Positions 17,319 to 26,042 of a stretch of DNA of 64,000 nucleotides are shown here, one piece after another. The first letter of the stretch is position 1; each line of letters starts with the position of its first letter. The stretch spans positions 1,302,001 to 1,366,000 of the forward strand of contig NZ_JABAIM010000001.1 of NCBI RefSeq assembly GCF_012641365.1. The letters are read 5' to 3'. The position numbers and the translations under genes were made by a program. The notes beneath the pieces were generated by a model. The model worked only from the letters and a program-made list of their open reading frames with translations, ran no database searches and was not told the DNA's origin. Source of the stretch: Leeia aquatica. Its GTDB lineage: Bacteria; Pseudomonadota; Gammaproteobacteria; Burkholderiales; Leeiaceae.

Positions 17319-17753
17319 ATGTCTGCCATCTGGTTTGCACCGCTGTCGCTGGATACTTTTCATGCCGTGAGCCAAAACACGCTGGCCGAGCATCTGGGGA
17401 TCCGCTTCACTGAAATTGGCGACGATTATCTGGTTGCCACCCTGCCGGTTGACACCCGCACCGTGCAGCCGATGGGCCTGCTGCATGGTGGTGCCAGTGT
17501 GGTGCTGGCCGAAACCATGGGCAGCCTCGCCAGCTTCTGTGTCATCAACCCGGCCGAGTCGGTCTGCGTTGGCATCGAAGTGAATGCCAATCACGTCCGC
17601 GCAGCGCGCAGCGGCTTGGTCACTGGCATTTGTACGCCCTTACATCTTGGCCGCCAGCTCCATGTATGGGATATTCGCATCAGCGACGACGCTGGCAAGC
17701 TGGTGTGCGTGTCGCGACTGACCACTTCCATCCAGCCGAAAAGCCGATTGTGA
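17319..17753 (+). CDS. Hotdog-fold acyl-CoA thioesterase (MenI/YdiI type)
   Basis: A 144-residue cytosolic thioesterase. The hotdog helix motif GLLHGGASVVLAETMGS (about 56-72) carries the catalytic Glu, and LEINANHV-like GIEVNANHVRAARSG and PLHLGRQLHVWDIRI match E. coli YdiI/MenI closely. YdiI hydrolyses 1,4-dihydroxy-2-naphthoyl-CoA and various acyl-CoAs. No menaquinone genes are nearby, so a broad acyl-CoA role is as likely. GGAG lies 6-7 nt before the ATG. recG begins 5 nt after its stop. Confidence 0.9.
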   Translation: MSAIWFAPLSLDTFHAVSQNTLAEHLGIRFTEIGDDYLVATLPVDTRTVQPMGLLHGGASVVLAETMGSLASFCVINPAESVCVGIEVNANHVRAARSGLVTGICTPLHLGRQLHVWDIRISDDAGKLVCVSRLTTSIQPKSRL

Positions 17754-17757
17754 CCCG

Positions 17758-19818
17758 TTGAGCACCACCGACCCGTTCCTCAAACTGCCCGGATTCACCG
17801 CCAGTGTGCGGGACAAGCTGGCCAAGCTGAACCTGCTGCGGCTTGCCGACCTCACCTTGCATTTGCCGCTGCGCTACGAAGACGAAACGCAGTGCTACCC
17901 CATCCATGATGCCCCGCACGATCGGGTGGTGGTGGTGGAAGGCGTGATCCGCAAGAGCGAAGTACAGATTCGCCAGCGGCGGCAACTGGTGGCCGAAGTA
18001 CGTGACGACAGTGGTCGCCTGATGGTCCGCTTTCTCAATTTCTACCCGGCGCAGCAGAAGCAGTGGCAGATCGGCAAGCGGGTTCGGCTGACCGGCGAGG
18101 TGCGCACCGGATTCTATGGCCCGGAGATGGTGCATCCCAAGGCCCGCTTTGTCGAAGCAGGCGCACCGCTGCCGGAAGGCTATACCCCGGTCTACCCGAC
18201 TACGCAGGGGCTGGGCCAGGATACCCTCAAGCGTCTGGTCGAACTCGCGCTCAAGCACAGTCCGCTGACCGATACCCTGCCCGCCAGCCTGTTGCAGCCC
18301 TTGCAGCTCCCCGCACTGGAAGCCAGCCTGCGCCTGCTGCACCAGCCGCCCCCCGGCACCGATTTGCGCCCCTTGCTGCAACGTCACCATCCCGCCTGGC
18401 AACGGTTAAAGTTTGACGAGCTGCTGGCGCAGCAGCTGACCCTATTGACCAACCGGGCTCGCCGTCGCGCCATTCCCGCCCCCGTGCTGCCCAGCCAGGG
18501 ACGGCTCAGTGGCCCCTTGCTGGCGCGGCTGCCGTTCCAGCTGACGGGCGCGCAACAGCGTGCGGTGGACGTCATCAGTCAGGACCTGCAGCGTCCGGTG
18601 CCCATGCAGCGGCTGCTGCAAGGCGACGTCGGCAGCGGCAAGACCATCGTGGCGGCACTCGCCGCCTTGCAAGCCGTCGAAAATGGCATGCAAGTCGCTT
18701 TCATGGCCCCGACCGAACTGCTGGCCGAGCAGCATTACCGCAAGCTGGATGAATGGCTGACGCCGCTGGGTGTCCGCATCGGCTGGCTGACCGGCAGCCA
18801 GAAAAAGAAAGTGCGTGAGGCGATGCAGGCCGAGATCGCCAGCGGCGAGATTCAGATTGCCGTGGGTACCCACGCGCTGTTTCAGGACAGCGTGCAGTTT
18901 GCCAATCTGGCGCTGCTGCTGGTCGACGAGCAGCATCGCTTCGGCGTGGCGCAGCGGCTGCAGTTGCGCAGCAAAGGCGTCGCCAGCAGCGGTGCGCCGC
19001 ATCAGCTGATGATGTCAGCCACTCCGATTCCACGTACGTTGGCGATGAGCTATTTTGCCGATCTGGATGTGTCGGTGATCGATGAGCTTCCGCCCGGCCG
19101 CACCCCCATCGTCACCACCTTGCTGGATAACCGCAAGCGGGAAGCACTGGTAGCACGCGTGGGTGAGGCCTGCCGTAGCCAACAGGCGCAAGCCTACTGG
19201 GTGTGCCCCTTGATCGAGGAATCCGAGGCGCTGCAGTTGCAGACGGCGGTGGCCACGCACCAGGAACTCTCCACAGTTCTGCCCGACCTCCGCATCGGGC
19301 TGGTGCACGGCAAGCTGTCCGCTGCCGACAAGCAGGCGGTGATGCTGGCCTTCAAGGAACACCAGCTGGATATTCTGGTGGCGACCACCGTGATCGAGGT
19401 GGGGGTAGATGTGCCGAACGCCAGCCTGATGGTGATTGACCACGCCGAGCGCATGGGGCTGGCACAGCTGCACCAGCTGCGCGGGCGGGTCGGGCGCGGC
19501 AGCAAGGCCAGCTACTGTACCTTGCTGTATCAGGCCCCACTGGGCGAGCTGGCCAGCGCCCGGCTGGACCTGATGCGCCGCAGTACCGATGGCTTTGAGA
19601 TTGCGCGTGAGGACTTGCGCCTGCGCGGCCCCGGCGAACTGCTGGGCAGCCGGCAAAGTGGCGTGCCGTTGCTGTGCTTCGCCGATCTGGAGCAGGATAT
19701 GGATCTGCTGGAAGCCGCCCGCAACCTCGCCCCGCGCCTGCTGCGCGAACTGCCCGATGTCGCCGCCGACCATCTGGAACGCTGGCTGGGCTCACGCAGC
19801 GGGCTACTGGATGCCTGA
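17758..19818 (+). CDS. recG: ATP-dependent DNA helicase RecG
   Basis: A 686-residue superfamily-2 branched-DNA helicase that regresses stalled forks and branch-migrates Holliday junctions. An N-terminal OB/wedge domain (about 60-160) is followed by Walker A LLQGDVGSGKTIVAAL (about 284-299), the DEQH box LLVDEQHRFGVAQR (about 386-399) and the motif VI region QLRGRVGRG (about 575). The start is a TTG four bases after the preceding gene; the resulting length is normal for RecG. No ATG close by gives a full N-terminus. Confidence 0.95.
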   Translation: MSTTDPFLKLPGFTASVRDKLAKLNLLRLADLTLHLPLRYEDETQCYPIHDAPHDRVVVVEGVIRKSEVQIRQRRQLVAEVRDDSGRLMVRFLNFYPAQQKQWQIGKRVRLTGEVRTGFYGPEMVHPKARFVEAGAPLPEGYTPVYPTTQGLGQDTLKRLVELALKHSPLTDTLPASLLQPLQLPALEASLRLLHQPPPGTDLRPLLQRHHPAWQRLKFDELLAQQLTLLTNRARRRAIPAPVLPSQGRLSGPLLARLPFQLTGAQQRAVDVISQDLQRPVPMQRLLQGDVGSGKTIVAALAALQAVENGMQVAFMAPTELLAEQHYRKLDEWLTPLGVRIGWLTGSQKKKVREAMQAEIASGEIQIAVGTHALFQDSVQFANLALLLVDEQHRFGVAQRLQLRSKGVASSGAPHQLMMSATPIPRTLAMSYFADLDVSVIDELPPGRTPIVTTLLDNRKREALVARVGEACRSQQAQAYWVCPLIEESEALQLQTAVATHQELSTVLPDLRIGLVHGKLSAADKQAVMLAFKEHQLDILVATTVIEVGVDVPNASLMVIDHAERMGLAQLHQLRGRVGRGSKASYCTLLYQAPLGELASARLDLMRRSTDGFEIAREDLRLRGPGELLGSRQSGVPLLCFADLEQDMDLLEAARNLAPRLLRELPDVAADHLERWLGSRSGLLDA

Positions 19819-19885
19819 GGGAACGTCGTCCAGCAGCTGGACTCTGAGAGACAAGACCCTTCTGCACGCTGGAGAGCCCTCATTC

Positions 19886-20491
19886 ATGCGCTTATTGACC
19901 CTGGCCCGGCAAGGGCTTCTGCTACTGTGTGGCATACCCCTGTTTGCATGGGCGACCTCTTGGCAGGATGGCGACCTGATTTTCCAGACTTCGCGCTCCA
20001 GTCAGAGTAGCGCCGTGCAGATCGCCACGGGTTCCCGCTATTCCCACATGGGCATGCTGGTGCAACAGCGGGGAGAATGGCAGGTGCTGGAAGCGGCCGC
20101 CACCGTACGCTATACCCCGCTCGCAGACTGGCTGGCGCGCGGCGTGGGTGGGCATGCGGTCATCAAGCGGCTGCGTACACCGTTAACGCCCGCACAGCAG
20201 GCAAGCTTGCGGGCCGCGATCCCGACCTATCTGGGCAAACCCTATGACCTGACCTTCCGCTGGTCCGACCACCGCATCTACTGCTCCGAGCTGGTCTGGA
20301 AGCTGTACCAGCGCACATTGGGTATCCGGATCGGGCCACTGCAAAAGGTGCGGGATTTCCGCCTGGCCGACCCGCGCATCCAGGCACAACTGCGCGCCCG
20401 CTATGGCGAGCAGCTGCCGCTGGATGAGCCAGTGGTGTCTCCCGGCGCCATGTTTGACGACCCTCAACTGCAAACCGTGATGAAGCGCTGA
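19886..20491 (+). CDS. YiiX-like permuted NlpC/P60 cysteine peptidase
   Basis: A 201-residue exported protein. The signal peptide (MRLLTLARQGLLLLCGIPLF, cleaved near AWA) precedes the YiiX/YebB core: WQDGDLIFQTS, GSRYSHMGML with the likely catalytic His, and RIYCSELVWKLYQ with the likely catalytic Cys. The circularly permuted papain fold of this family acts on amide or ester bonds of cell-wall or lipid substrates; the exact substrate is unknown. It converges on the agt-like gene with a 22-bp gap. An ATG at 19886 was chosen because it begins the signal peptide. Confidence 0.87.
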   Translation: MRLLTLARQGLLLLCGIPLFAWATSWQDGDLIFQTSRSSQSSAVQIATGSRYSHMGMLVQQRGEWQVLEAAATVRYTPLADWLARGVGGHAVIKRLRTPLTPAQQASLRAAIPTYLGKPYDLTFRWSDHRIYCSELVWKLYQRTLGIRIGPLQKVRDFRLADPRIQAQLRARYGEQLPLDEPVVSPGAMFDDPQLQTVMKR

Positions 20492-20513
20492 TCAGCCCTG
20501 CAGCGCCCCCGCA

Positions 20514-21587
20514 TCAGGACTCCGACGTTTGCTGGCGCTCAAGGGTGCGTGGGTTCAGCTCGGCCCACTGCGCCAGATCCAGCTCGGCGCCATGCGGGCG
20601 CAAGTGGGAGAGGAACTGGCGGCTGGCGTGCTCCCAGCCGAACTGCTCAGCATGCTGGCGTGGCAGGCGACGGTCGATCTCCAGCGCCTGCAGGCATGCC
20701 GTCTTCAGGTCTTCGTGCATCACGCCGGCAGGCGAATCGCCGATCACATCCAGTGGCCCGGTGACCGGGTAGGCGGCGACCGGGCAGCCACAGGCCATGG
20801 CTTCGAGCATCACCAGCCCAAAGGTATCGGTCTTGCTGGGGAACACGAAGACCGATGCGCTGCGGTAGACCTCGGCCAATTGTTGCGAATCCAGCACGCC
20901 CAGCCAGTTAACGCTAGGAAAACGTCGCGCCAGCTGCTCACGCTGGGGGCCCACCCCAGCCACCCACTTGCTGCCGGGCAAGTCCAGCTCCAGAAACGCG
21001 GCCAAGTTCTTTTCCACCGCCACTCGCCCCACGTAGAGGAAGACCGGGGGTTCGGTGGCCAGCGCGTCTGCACGCCCCTCCGGGTGAAAGGTATTCAGGT
21101 CCACCCCGTGCGACCAGGAGGCCACATTGTTGAAGCCGCGTGCCTCCAGATCGCGCCGCACCACTGGCGTCGGCACCATCACCGCCTCGGCAGCACCGTG
21201 GAAACGCCGCAGCCAGGCATAGCTCACCGACAGCGGTAAACCGGTGCGCAACTGCACATACTCAGGGAAGCGCGAGTGATAGGCAGTCGTGAACGGAAAG
21301 CCATTGTTGAGGCACCAGCGCCGTGCCGCCATGCCAAGCGGGCCTTCGGTGGCGATATGAATCGCATCCGGGTTGTACTCGACTATCCGGCGGCTGACCT
21401 TGCGATAGGGGAACAGCGACAGGCGGATGTCCGGATAGGTGGGCATCGGCATGGTGCGAAAACCTTCCGGGGTCAGAAATTCGACCTGATGGCCCCAGGT
21501 TTGCAAGTCTGCTGCGGTGTATTGCAGCGTACGAACCACACCGTTGACTTGCGGCAGCCAGGCATCAGTCACGATCAGGATGCGCAT
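20514..21587 (-). CDS. agt: Agt-like diacylglycerol glycosyltransferase (GT4 family)
   Basis: A 357-residue GT-B glycosyltransferase. The N-domain starts MRILIVTDAWLPQVNGVVRT, with a catalytic His in ADAVMVPTP-type and DAIHIATEGPLG segments. The C-domain carries the sugar-nucleotide site (VFVFPSKTDTFGLVMLEAMA, E-x7-E). The N-terminus and RTMPMPTYPDIRLSL match Agt, which glycosylates diacylglycerol to make phosphorus-free glycolipids under phosphate limitation. The upstream neighbour, whose stop it overlaps by 13 nt, is the PlcP-like phosphatase that would supply diacylglycerol. A mannosyltransferase of related type is the alternative reading. Confidence 0.83.
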   Translation of the reverse strand: MRILIVTDAWLPQVNGVVRTLQYTAADLQTWGHQVEFLTPEGFRTMPMPTYPDIRLSLFPYRKVSRRIVEYNPDAIHIATEGPLGMAARRWCLNNGFPFTTAYHSRFPEYVQLRTGLPLSVSYAWLRRFHGAAEAVMVPTPVVRRDLEARGFNNVASWSHGVDLNTFHPEGRADALATEPPVFLYVGRVAVEKNLAAFLELDLPGSKWVAGVGPQREQLARRFPSVNWLGVLDSQQLAEVYRSASVFVFPSKTDTFGLVMLEAMACGCPVAAYPVTGPLDVIGDSPAGVMHEDLKTACLQALEIDRRLPRQHAEQFGWEHASRQFLSHLRPHGAELDLAQWAELNPRTLERQQTSES

Positions 21588-22438
21588 GCGGTGCTCTCCT
21601 TGCTCTGAAAAGGTAATTCATACTGTTGCGGCAGGAAGGCACCGCCCGGCGTCTGCCAGCTGAGGATGCGCAGTTCGCCATTCTCCAGCTCCACCAGCGC
21701 GGTCAGGCTTTCCACCCAGTCGCCATCGTTGGCGTACAGCACGCCGTTGATGTCGCGCAGTTCCGCCTTGTGGATATGGCCACACACCACACCGTCGAGC
21801 CCGCGACGGCGCGCTTCGGCAGCCACCGCCTCTTCAAACTGGCTGACAAAATTGACGGCCTTCTTGACCTTGTGCTTGAGGTATTGCGACAAAGACCAGT
21901 AGCCCAGCCCCAGCCGCGCGCGCAACAGGTTGAGCCAGCGGTTGAGCTTGAGGGTGAATTCGTAGGCACGGTCGCCGACAAAGGCCAGCCATTTGGCACA
22001 CTGGATGACACCGTCGAACAAATCGCCATGCAGCACCAGCATGCGCCGCCCGTCGGCCAAGGTATGCACCACTTCGTCGGCAATATGGATGTCACCGAAG
22101 GACAAGCCGATGAACTGGCGGATGGCCTCGTCATGGTTGCCGGGAATGAAGGTGACCTGGGTGCCTTTACGCGCCTTGCGTAGCAGCTTCTGCACCACGT
22201 CGTTATGGCTCTGTTTCCAGAACCATTGCCGTCGCAGCGCCCAGCCATCGACGATATCGCCAACCAGAAACAGGTAGTCCGATTCGGTATGCTTGAGGAA
22301 ATCCAGCAGGTAGTCCGCTTGGCATCCGGCGGTACCCAGATGGATATCCGAGATGAAAATGCTGCGGAAACGGTGTCGCTGGCCGGTGTGCTCCGGTTCC
22401 TGATCAAGCCAGTCTGGGCGGGGGGCAGGGGCATTCAC
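21575..22438 (-). CDS. plcP: PlcP-like metallophosphoesterase (phospholipase C of lipid remodelling)
   Basis: A 287-residue calcineurin-type phosphoesterase. Metal motifs are FISDIHLG (D-x-H) near residue 28, LVGDIVDGW (GD) near 59, FIPGNHDEAI (GNHD) near 96, LHGDLFDG and CGHIHKAEL (GHxH) near 228. Databases often label this family UDP-2,3-diacylglucosamine pyrophosphatase (LpxH), but the sequence and the coupled agt gene fit PlcP. PlcP hydrolyses phosphatidyl lipids to diacylglycerol in phosphate-starved proteobacteria. The start is a GTG with AGGGG upstream. A Pho-box candidate lies 34 bp before it. LpxH activity remains possible. Confidence 0.82.
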   Translation of the reverse strand: MNAPAPRPDWLDQEPEHTGQRHRFRSIFISDIHLGTAGCQADYLLDFLKHTESDYLFLVGDIVDGWALRRQWFWKQSHNDVVQKLLRKARKGTQVTFIPGNHDEAIRQFIGLSFGDIHIADEVVHTLADGRRMLVLHGDLFDGVIQCAKWLAFVGDRAYEFTLKLNRWLNLLRARLGLGYWSLSQYLKHKVKKAVNFVSQFEEAVAAEARRRGLDGVVCGHIHKAELRDINGVLYANDGDWVESLTALVELENGELRILSWQTPGGAFLPQQYELPFQSKESTACAS

Positions 22439-22472
22439 GCCCCTGATCTTGCCCGCACCGGGTTACATCACC

Positions 22473-22490
22473 ATGACGCCAACATGACAG
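22473..22490 (-). promoter_or_regulatory. Pho-box candidate upstream of plcP-agt
   Basis: On the minus strand the 18 bases read CTGTCATGTTGGCGTCAT. This is two 7-bp direct repeats (CTGTCAT and GCGTCAT) separated by 4 bp, matching the PhoB half-site CTGTCAT at 12 of 14 positions with canonical 11-bp periodicity. It lies in the only 85-bp gap before plcP. A convincing -10 is not obvious (TGTAAC is closest). PhoB control is inferred from match plus gene function. Confidence 0.6.
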
Positions 22491-22523
22491 CCGTGTGTCA
22501 GGCACTGGCCGGTGGTACAGCCG

Positions 22524-25500
22524 CTAGCCCGCCGTACTCCGCTGCAAATGGGCCAGGATGTGTGGATAGACGTCCTGCGCCGCCTGCTTGCCAAATATGC
22601 AGTCGATATGGCCGTAACCGTCAATCACCGTGCGCTGGTAGAGGCTGCTGCCAAAGGTTTCACACAGCATGTCGTAGGTCAGTGCTGTGCTTTCCGGCAA
22701 GAAGCAGGCATTTTCGCTGCCGTGAATGAAGCTGACCGGCTTGTGGAAATGCTGCAGCACCCTGGCACGTGCCTCGGCTTCTTCCGGCAAGTATACATCC
22801 TCGCCATCGGCAGCCACCACCTTGCCCTCCCGCACCATGCGGGCGAGGTGGGCGATGCTGTCGATGTTGGCAATACCAAACCATTCACCCAGCGTATTGT
22901 GGGTCAACTCATTCAGTTGCGCATGCTCATACAGCAGGGCATACATAAAGCTGATGCGATGGCACACTGCACTATGGCAGCCCTCGTCACGCGGAATGGC
23001 CGGGTTCAGTGTCAAGGCCATGTCATACAGGCGGCTGAACCAGCCCGGGTCCTTGTCGACAAAGGCATCCAGTGTATCCACCCCGAGCACCTCCAGCGCT
23101 TCCGGCAAGTGCAGGCCTGCCCGCAAGCGGTTGGAGAAGGGCGCTTTCACATGTCCGGCCACCTGTGAGAACAGGGCGGAGCGCACGCCAGGCATGCCTG
23201 CCGCCATCGCCATGAACAGCGTACTGGCCCCAAAGCAGTGGCCGATGACATGAATGCTGTCCTGTCCGGTCAAGGCACACACCTTGGCGACCGCCGCCGG
23301 CCAGTCGCGTCGCGCCACATCATCACCGGTAAAGGGGGTACGACAGGATGGCAGGGCAATGCTGGCGCGGAAATCCAGCAGCCAGACGTCGTAGCCATGC
23401 GCATACAGATATTCCAGCAGGTTGGTGTCGATGGTATCGAGCGAGAAAATGGTGCTGGCGACCCCCAGCCCGTGTCCCAGCAACACCGTACCCTTGTCGC
23501 CTCCCCGGTAGCGGCTCAGCTGCAGGGTGACGCCATCATCGGTCTGTACCGGGTAAAGCTGGGGCAGCGGGACCCGCAGCGCCCGCTTCTTGCGCAAACG
23601 GGTATCGTCCACCTCACTGCTGCCAAAGGGATAATGGGTCAAACCGCCCAGATAGCTGTCCACCAGCTTGCCCGCGAAGAAACGCCCAAAGCGGGCCATG
23701 GCAGACAAGCGCTCGCTGGCGCTGCTGGCATGCAATACCTGCAGGGTTTGCATCTGCTTGAGGAAATCCAGCGGCTGGATATGCAGGATCCCCACCCCCA
23801 GCACCGGCGCTTGCGCGTCCAGCCCTTCGTGCACGCTGACATACAGGGTGGTGGTATCGGCCCACATGTCAAACAGGGGATCATCGCGGATGATTTTCTC
23901 ACCCGAGAAAAACCAGCTGCGCCCATCCGGCGCGTGCAGCTGCATCTGGTAGCGCATATTGCGGGTATCCACCTGCTCGGCATTATCCGTCAGCAGCTGG
24001 AAACGGCCATGGCTGGTGGTCAAGGGCTCCGCACACAGGGCGGGGGCCTGTACGGTACCGATCAGGCCTGCCCGATGCGCGGGCTCATCCAGCAGTTGCG
24101 TCAGGTCATCGCTCTCGATGGTCAAGGTAAAGGACAGCGGCGAAGCTGCGGCCTCACCCTGCAGGTAACCCTGCTGAAAACCGGCGGCATCCGCCTGCTT
24201 CACCGCCGTCGAAAAATAGCCCTTCATGGTTTCCGTAAAGCGGATACCCACCGGCGGCGGCGAAAGCGGTGTGGCCGGATGGGAAGGCAGGCTGACATCC
24301 AGTGTCCAGCCTTGCTGAGTAGCCCACAGCATCAGGCTGCGTTCCGCCAGCGCCGTGATGGTGAACAAGGGGTTCACCCCCAGCGAGGTCGGCATGATGG
24401 CCCCATCCAGTACAAACAGCCCCGGGTGGACGCTGTCACCCTGCTCGCCGGCAAACACCTGCCCCAGATGGTTGACCACCCCTTGCTCTGCCCGCTCCCC
24501 CATGCCACACCCGCCCAGCGGATGTACGGTGATCAGCTCTTTGCCCAGCAACGACGTCCACATCGGGTTCCGCACGAACTCGCCACCCTCGGCAAAACTG
24601 AGGTCACGCAGCACCGCATTATCGCGCTGGAATACCGGCAGCTCACCCACCTGTGGCCACACTACCTGCACTCGGTCTTCCGCATCCAGCGCCAAGTGGC
24701 CTCCCGCGCCATCGTGGCTCATCACCAGATAGGTCTGGGTATGCTGAACCGCACCATGGTAGGCACCCAGAATCACGCTTTCCGTTTCGCGCAGCTGGCG
24801 GCGGGCAGCAGCCAGCATGCCATCATCCGGGCTCTCCGCCAGGGTAGCGTCAGCAGCGGCAAATGCCGCGGGCAACAGGCTGGCCATGGCGCCGGGCAGG
24901 CTACCCTCTTCAATCACGTAGCCCTCCTGCACCTGGCTGCTGCCACGCTGGTCAATCAAGCCGGTAATGCAAGGGCCTACCGGATCCGCCAGATCCGGCG
25001 CACGGGTACCGTCACCGATACCATTGACGCGTTGCTCCAGGTTATAGGCAAACGCCAGCACGTCACCATTACCCGTGAAGTGCTGACCCAGCTGCGCAGA
25101 CAAGGGCAAGCCCTGCTGGCGCGAGCGCAACAGGATCTCGGTCGACCCCAGGCTGCCCGCACCCAGTACCACCTGACTGGCGGTAAGACACAGCAGTTCG
25201 TCACCAAACCGGTCACGCCCAGTATCCAGCAACTGATAGTAGACCTGCCAACGCTGCTGTGCGGCATCCCAAGCCAGATGATGGACCTGCACCTCACAAT
25301 AGATTTCCGCACCGTGGTTGCGGGCGTCCGGCAGGTAGTTCATCAGCGTGGTATTTTTGGCCGATACATTACAGCCGGACACACAATCGCCACAGCCGGT
25401 ACAGGGTTGCTGCATCACGCCCACATGATTGGGGCCATCCACCGTGAAATTGACATTGATCGGTGGTCGCGTACAGCTGGCGGGCAGGCTGTCGGCCATC

Positions 25501-26021
25501 TGCTGCAGCACCTGCAGTTTGGCGGGTGTGGGCCGGTCTGCCGGATAAGGCTGCGGCTTCAGCATGTCGCGTGCACGCTGATACCCTGCCTTGCGGCCTG
25601 ACTCATCCTGCCGCAAGGCGGCAGGCCAGCGAGGATGGTCAAACACGCGGGGGTCCGCTTCCAGCGACACGTTGGCGTTCACCAGCGAAGTGCCGCCCAG
25701 GCCACAGCCCAGAAACACGTGCATGTCGTCATGCAGGCGCAGGTCATACAGTGCCGTTGACCGGCCGCCCGAGAGCCCGCCCTTGCGCCACTGGAACTGC
25801 CCTGCAGCCTCTCCGACTGTATCCGGATACTCGCCGGGTTGCAGCTCTGCGCCCCGCTCCAGCACGCACACGCTCAAGGCACTGCCATCGCTACGGCGCA
25901 TGCGCGCCAGACGCGATGCCGCCACCCCGCCGCCATAGCCGCTACCGACCACCACAGCATCATAATGGGCTTGCAGGCGATCAATGGGCAGTGACAAACG
26001 AATCAGGCCAGATTGCGACAT
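22524..26021 (-). CDS. GMC oxidoreductase / alpha-beta hydrolase fusion protein
   Basis: An 1165-residue two-enzyme fusion. Residues about 18-580 are a cholesterol-oxidase-like GMC flavoenzyme: FAD loop VVVGSGYGGGVAASRLA (23-39), a four-Cys cluster CTGCGDCVSGC (Cys207, 210, 213, 217) and the C-terminal HPLGGCGMG plus GVNPLFTITALAERS. About 600-800 is a beta-rich linker. About 840-1165 is an alpha/beta hydrolase with nucleophile elbow GHCFG (Cys929 instead of Ser, as in PHA synthases) and a late His in DGYGHIDCIFG. It probably oxidises a sterol-like or long alcohol and cleaves or transfers an acyl or thioester group; the substrate is unknown. It follows the DUF6765 gene by 21 nt. Confidence 0.88.
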   Translation of the reverse strand: MSQSGLIRLSLPIDRLQAHYDAVVVGSGYGGGVAASRLARMRRSDGSALSVCVLERGAELQPGEYPDTVGEAAGQFQWRKGGLSGGRSTALYDLRLHDDMHVFLGCGLGGTSLVNANVSLEADPRVFDHPRWPAALRQDESGRKAGYQRARDMLKPQPYPADRPTPAKLQVLQQMADSLPASCTRPPINVNFTVDGPNHVGVMQQPCTGCGDCVSGCNVSAKNTTLMNYLPDARNHGAEIYCEVQVHHLAWDAAQQRWQVYYQLLDTGRDRFGDELLCLTASQVVLGAGSLGSTEILLRSRQQGLPLSAQLGQHFTGNGDVLAFAYNLEQRVNGIGDGTRAPDLADPVGPCITGLIDQRGSSQVQEGYVIEEGSLPGAMASLLPAAFAAADATLAESPDDGMLAAARRQLRETESVILGAYHGAVQHTQTYLVMSHDGAGGHLALDAEDRVQVVWPQVGELPVFQRDNAVLRDLSFAEGGEFVRNPMWTSLLGKELITVHPLGGCGMGERAEQGVVNHLGQVFAGEQGDSVHPGLFVLDGAIMPTSLGVNPLFTITALAERSLMLWATQQGWTLDVSLPSHPATPLSPPPVGIRFTETMKGYFSTAVKQADAAGFQQGYLQGEAAASPLSFTLTIESDDLTQLLDEPAHRAGLIGTVQAPALCAEPLTTSHGRFQLLTDNAEQVDTRNMRYQMQLHAPDGRSWFFSGEKIIRDDPLFDMWADTTTLYVSVHEGLDAQAPVLGVGILHIQPLDFLKQMQTLQVLHASSASERLSAMARFGRFFAGKLVDSYLGGLTHYPFGSSEVDDTRLRKKRALRVPLPQLYPVQTDDGVTLQLSRYRGGDKGTVLLGHGLGVASTIFSLDTIDTNLLEYLYAHGYDVWLLDFRASIALPSCRTPFTGDDVARRDWPAAVAKVCALTGQDSIHVIGHCFGASTLFMAMAAGMPGVRSALFSQVAGHVKAPFSNRLRAGLHLPEALEVLGVDTLDAFVDKDPGWFSRLYDMALTLNPAIPRDEGCHSAVCHRISFMYALLYEHAQLNELTHNTLGEWFGIANIDSIAHLARMVREGKVVAADGEDVYLPEEAEARARVLQHFHKPVSFIHGSENACFLPESTALTYDMLCETFGSSLYQRTVIDGYGHIDCIFGKQAAQDVYPHILAHLQRSTAG

Positions 26022-26042
26022 GGTATTCCCTTTCTTGAACGA

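Noticed and set aside
21575-22438. Straightforward LpxH (UDP-2,3-diacylglucosamine diphosphatase) assignment
   Set aside because: The metal motifs fit both families, but the coupled agt-like gene, the sequence around the GNHD motif and the Pho-box candidate favour PlcP. LpxH is kept only as an alternative.
23238-25601. A 787-codon open frame on the plus strand within the GMC-hydrolase fusion
   Set aside because: It is antisense to a gene with clear FAD, Cys-cluster and hydrolase motifs, and its own translation is His/Gln/Arg-rich low-information sequence.
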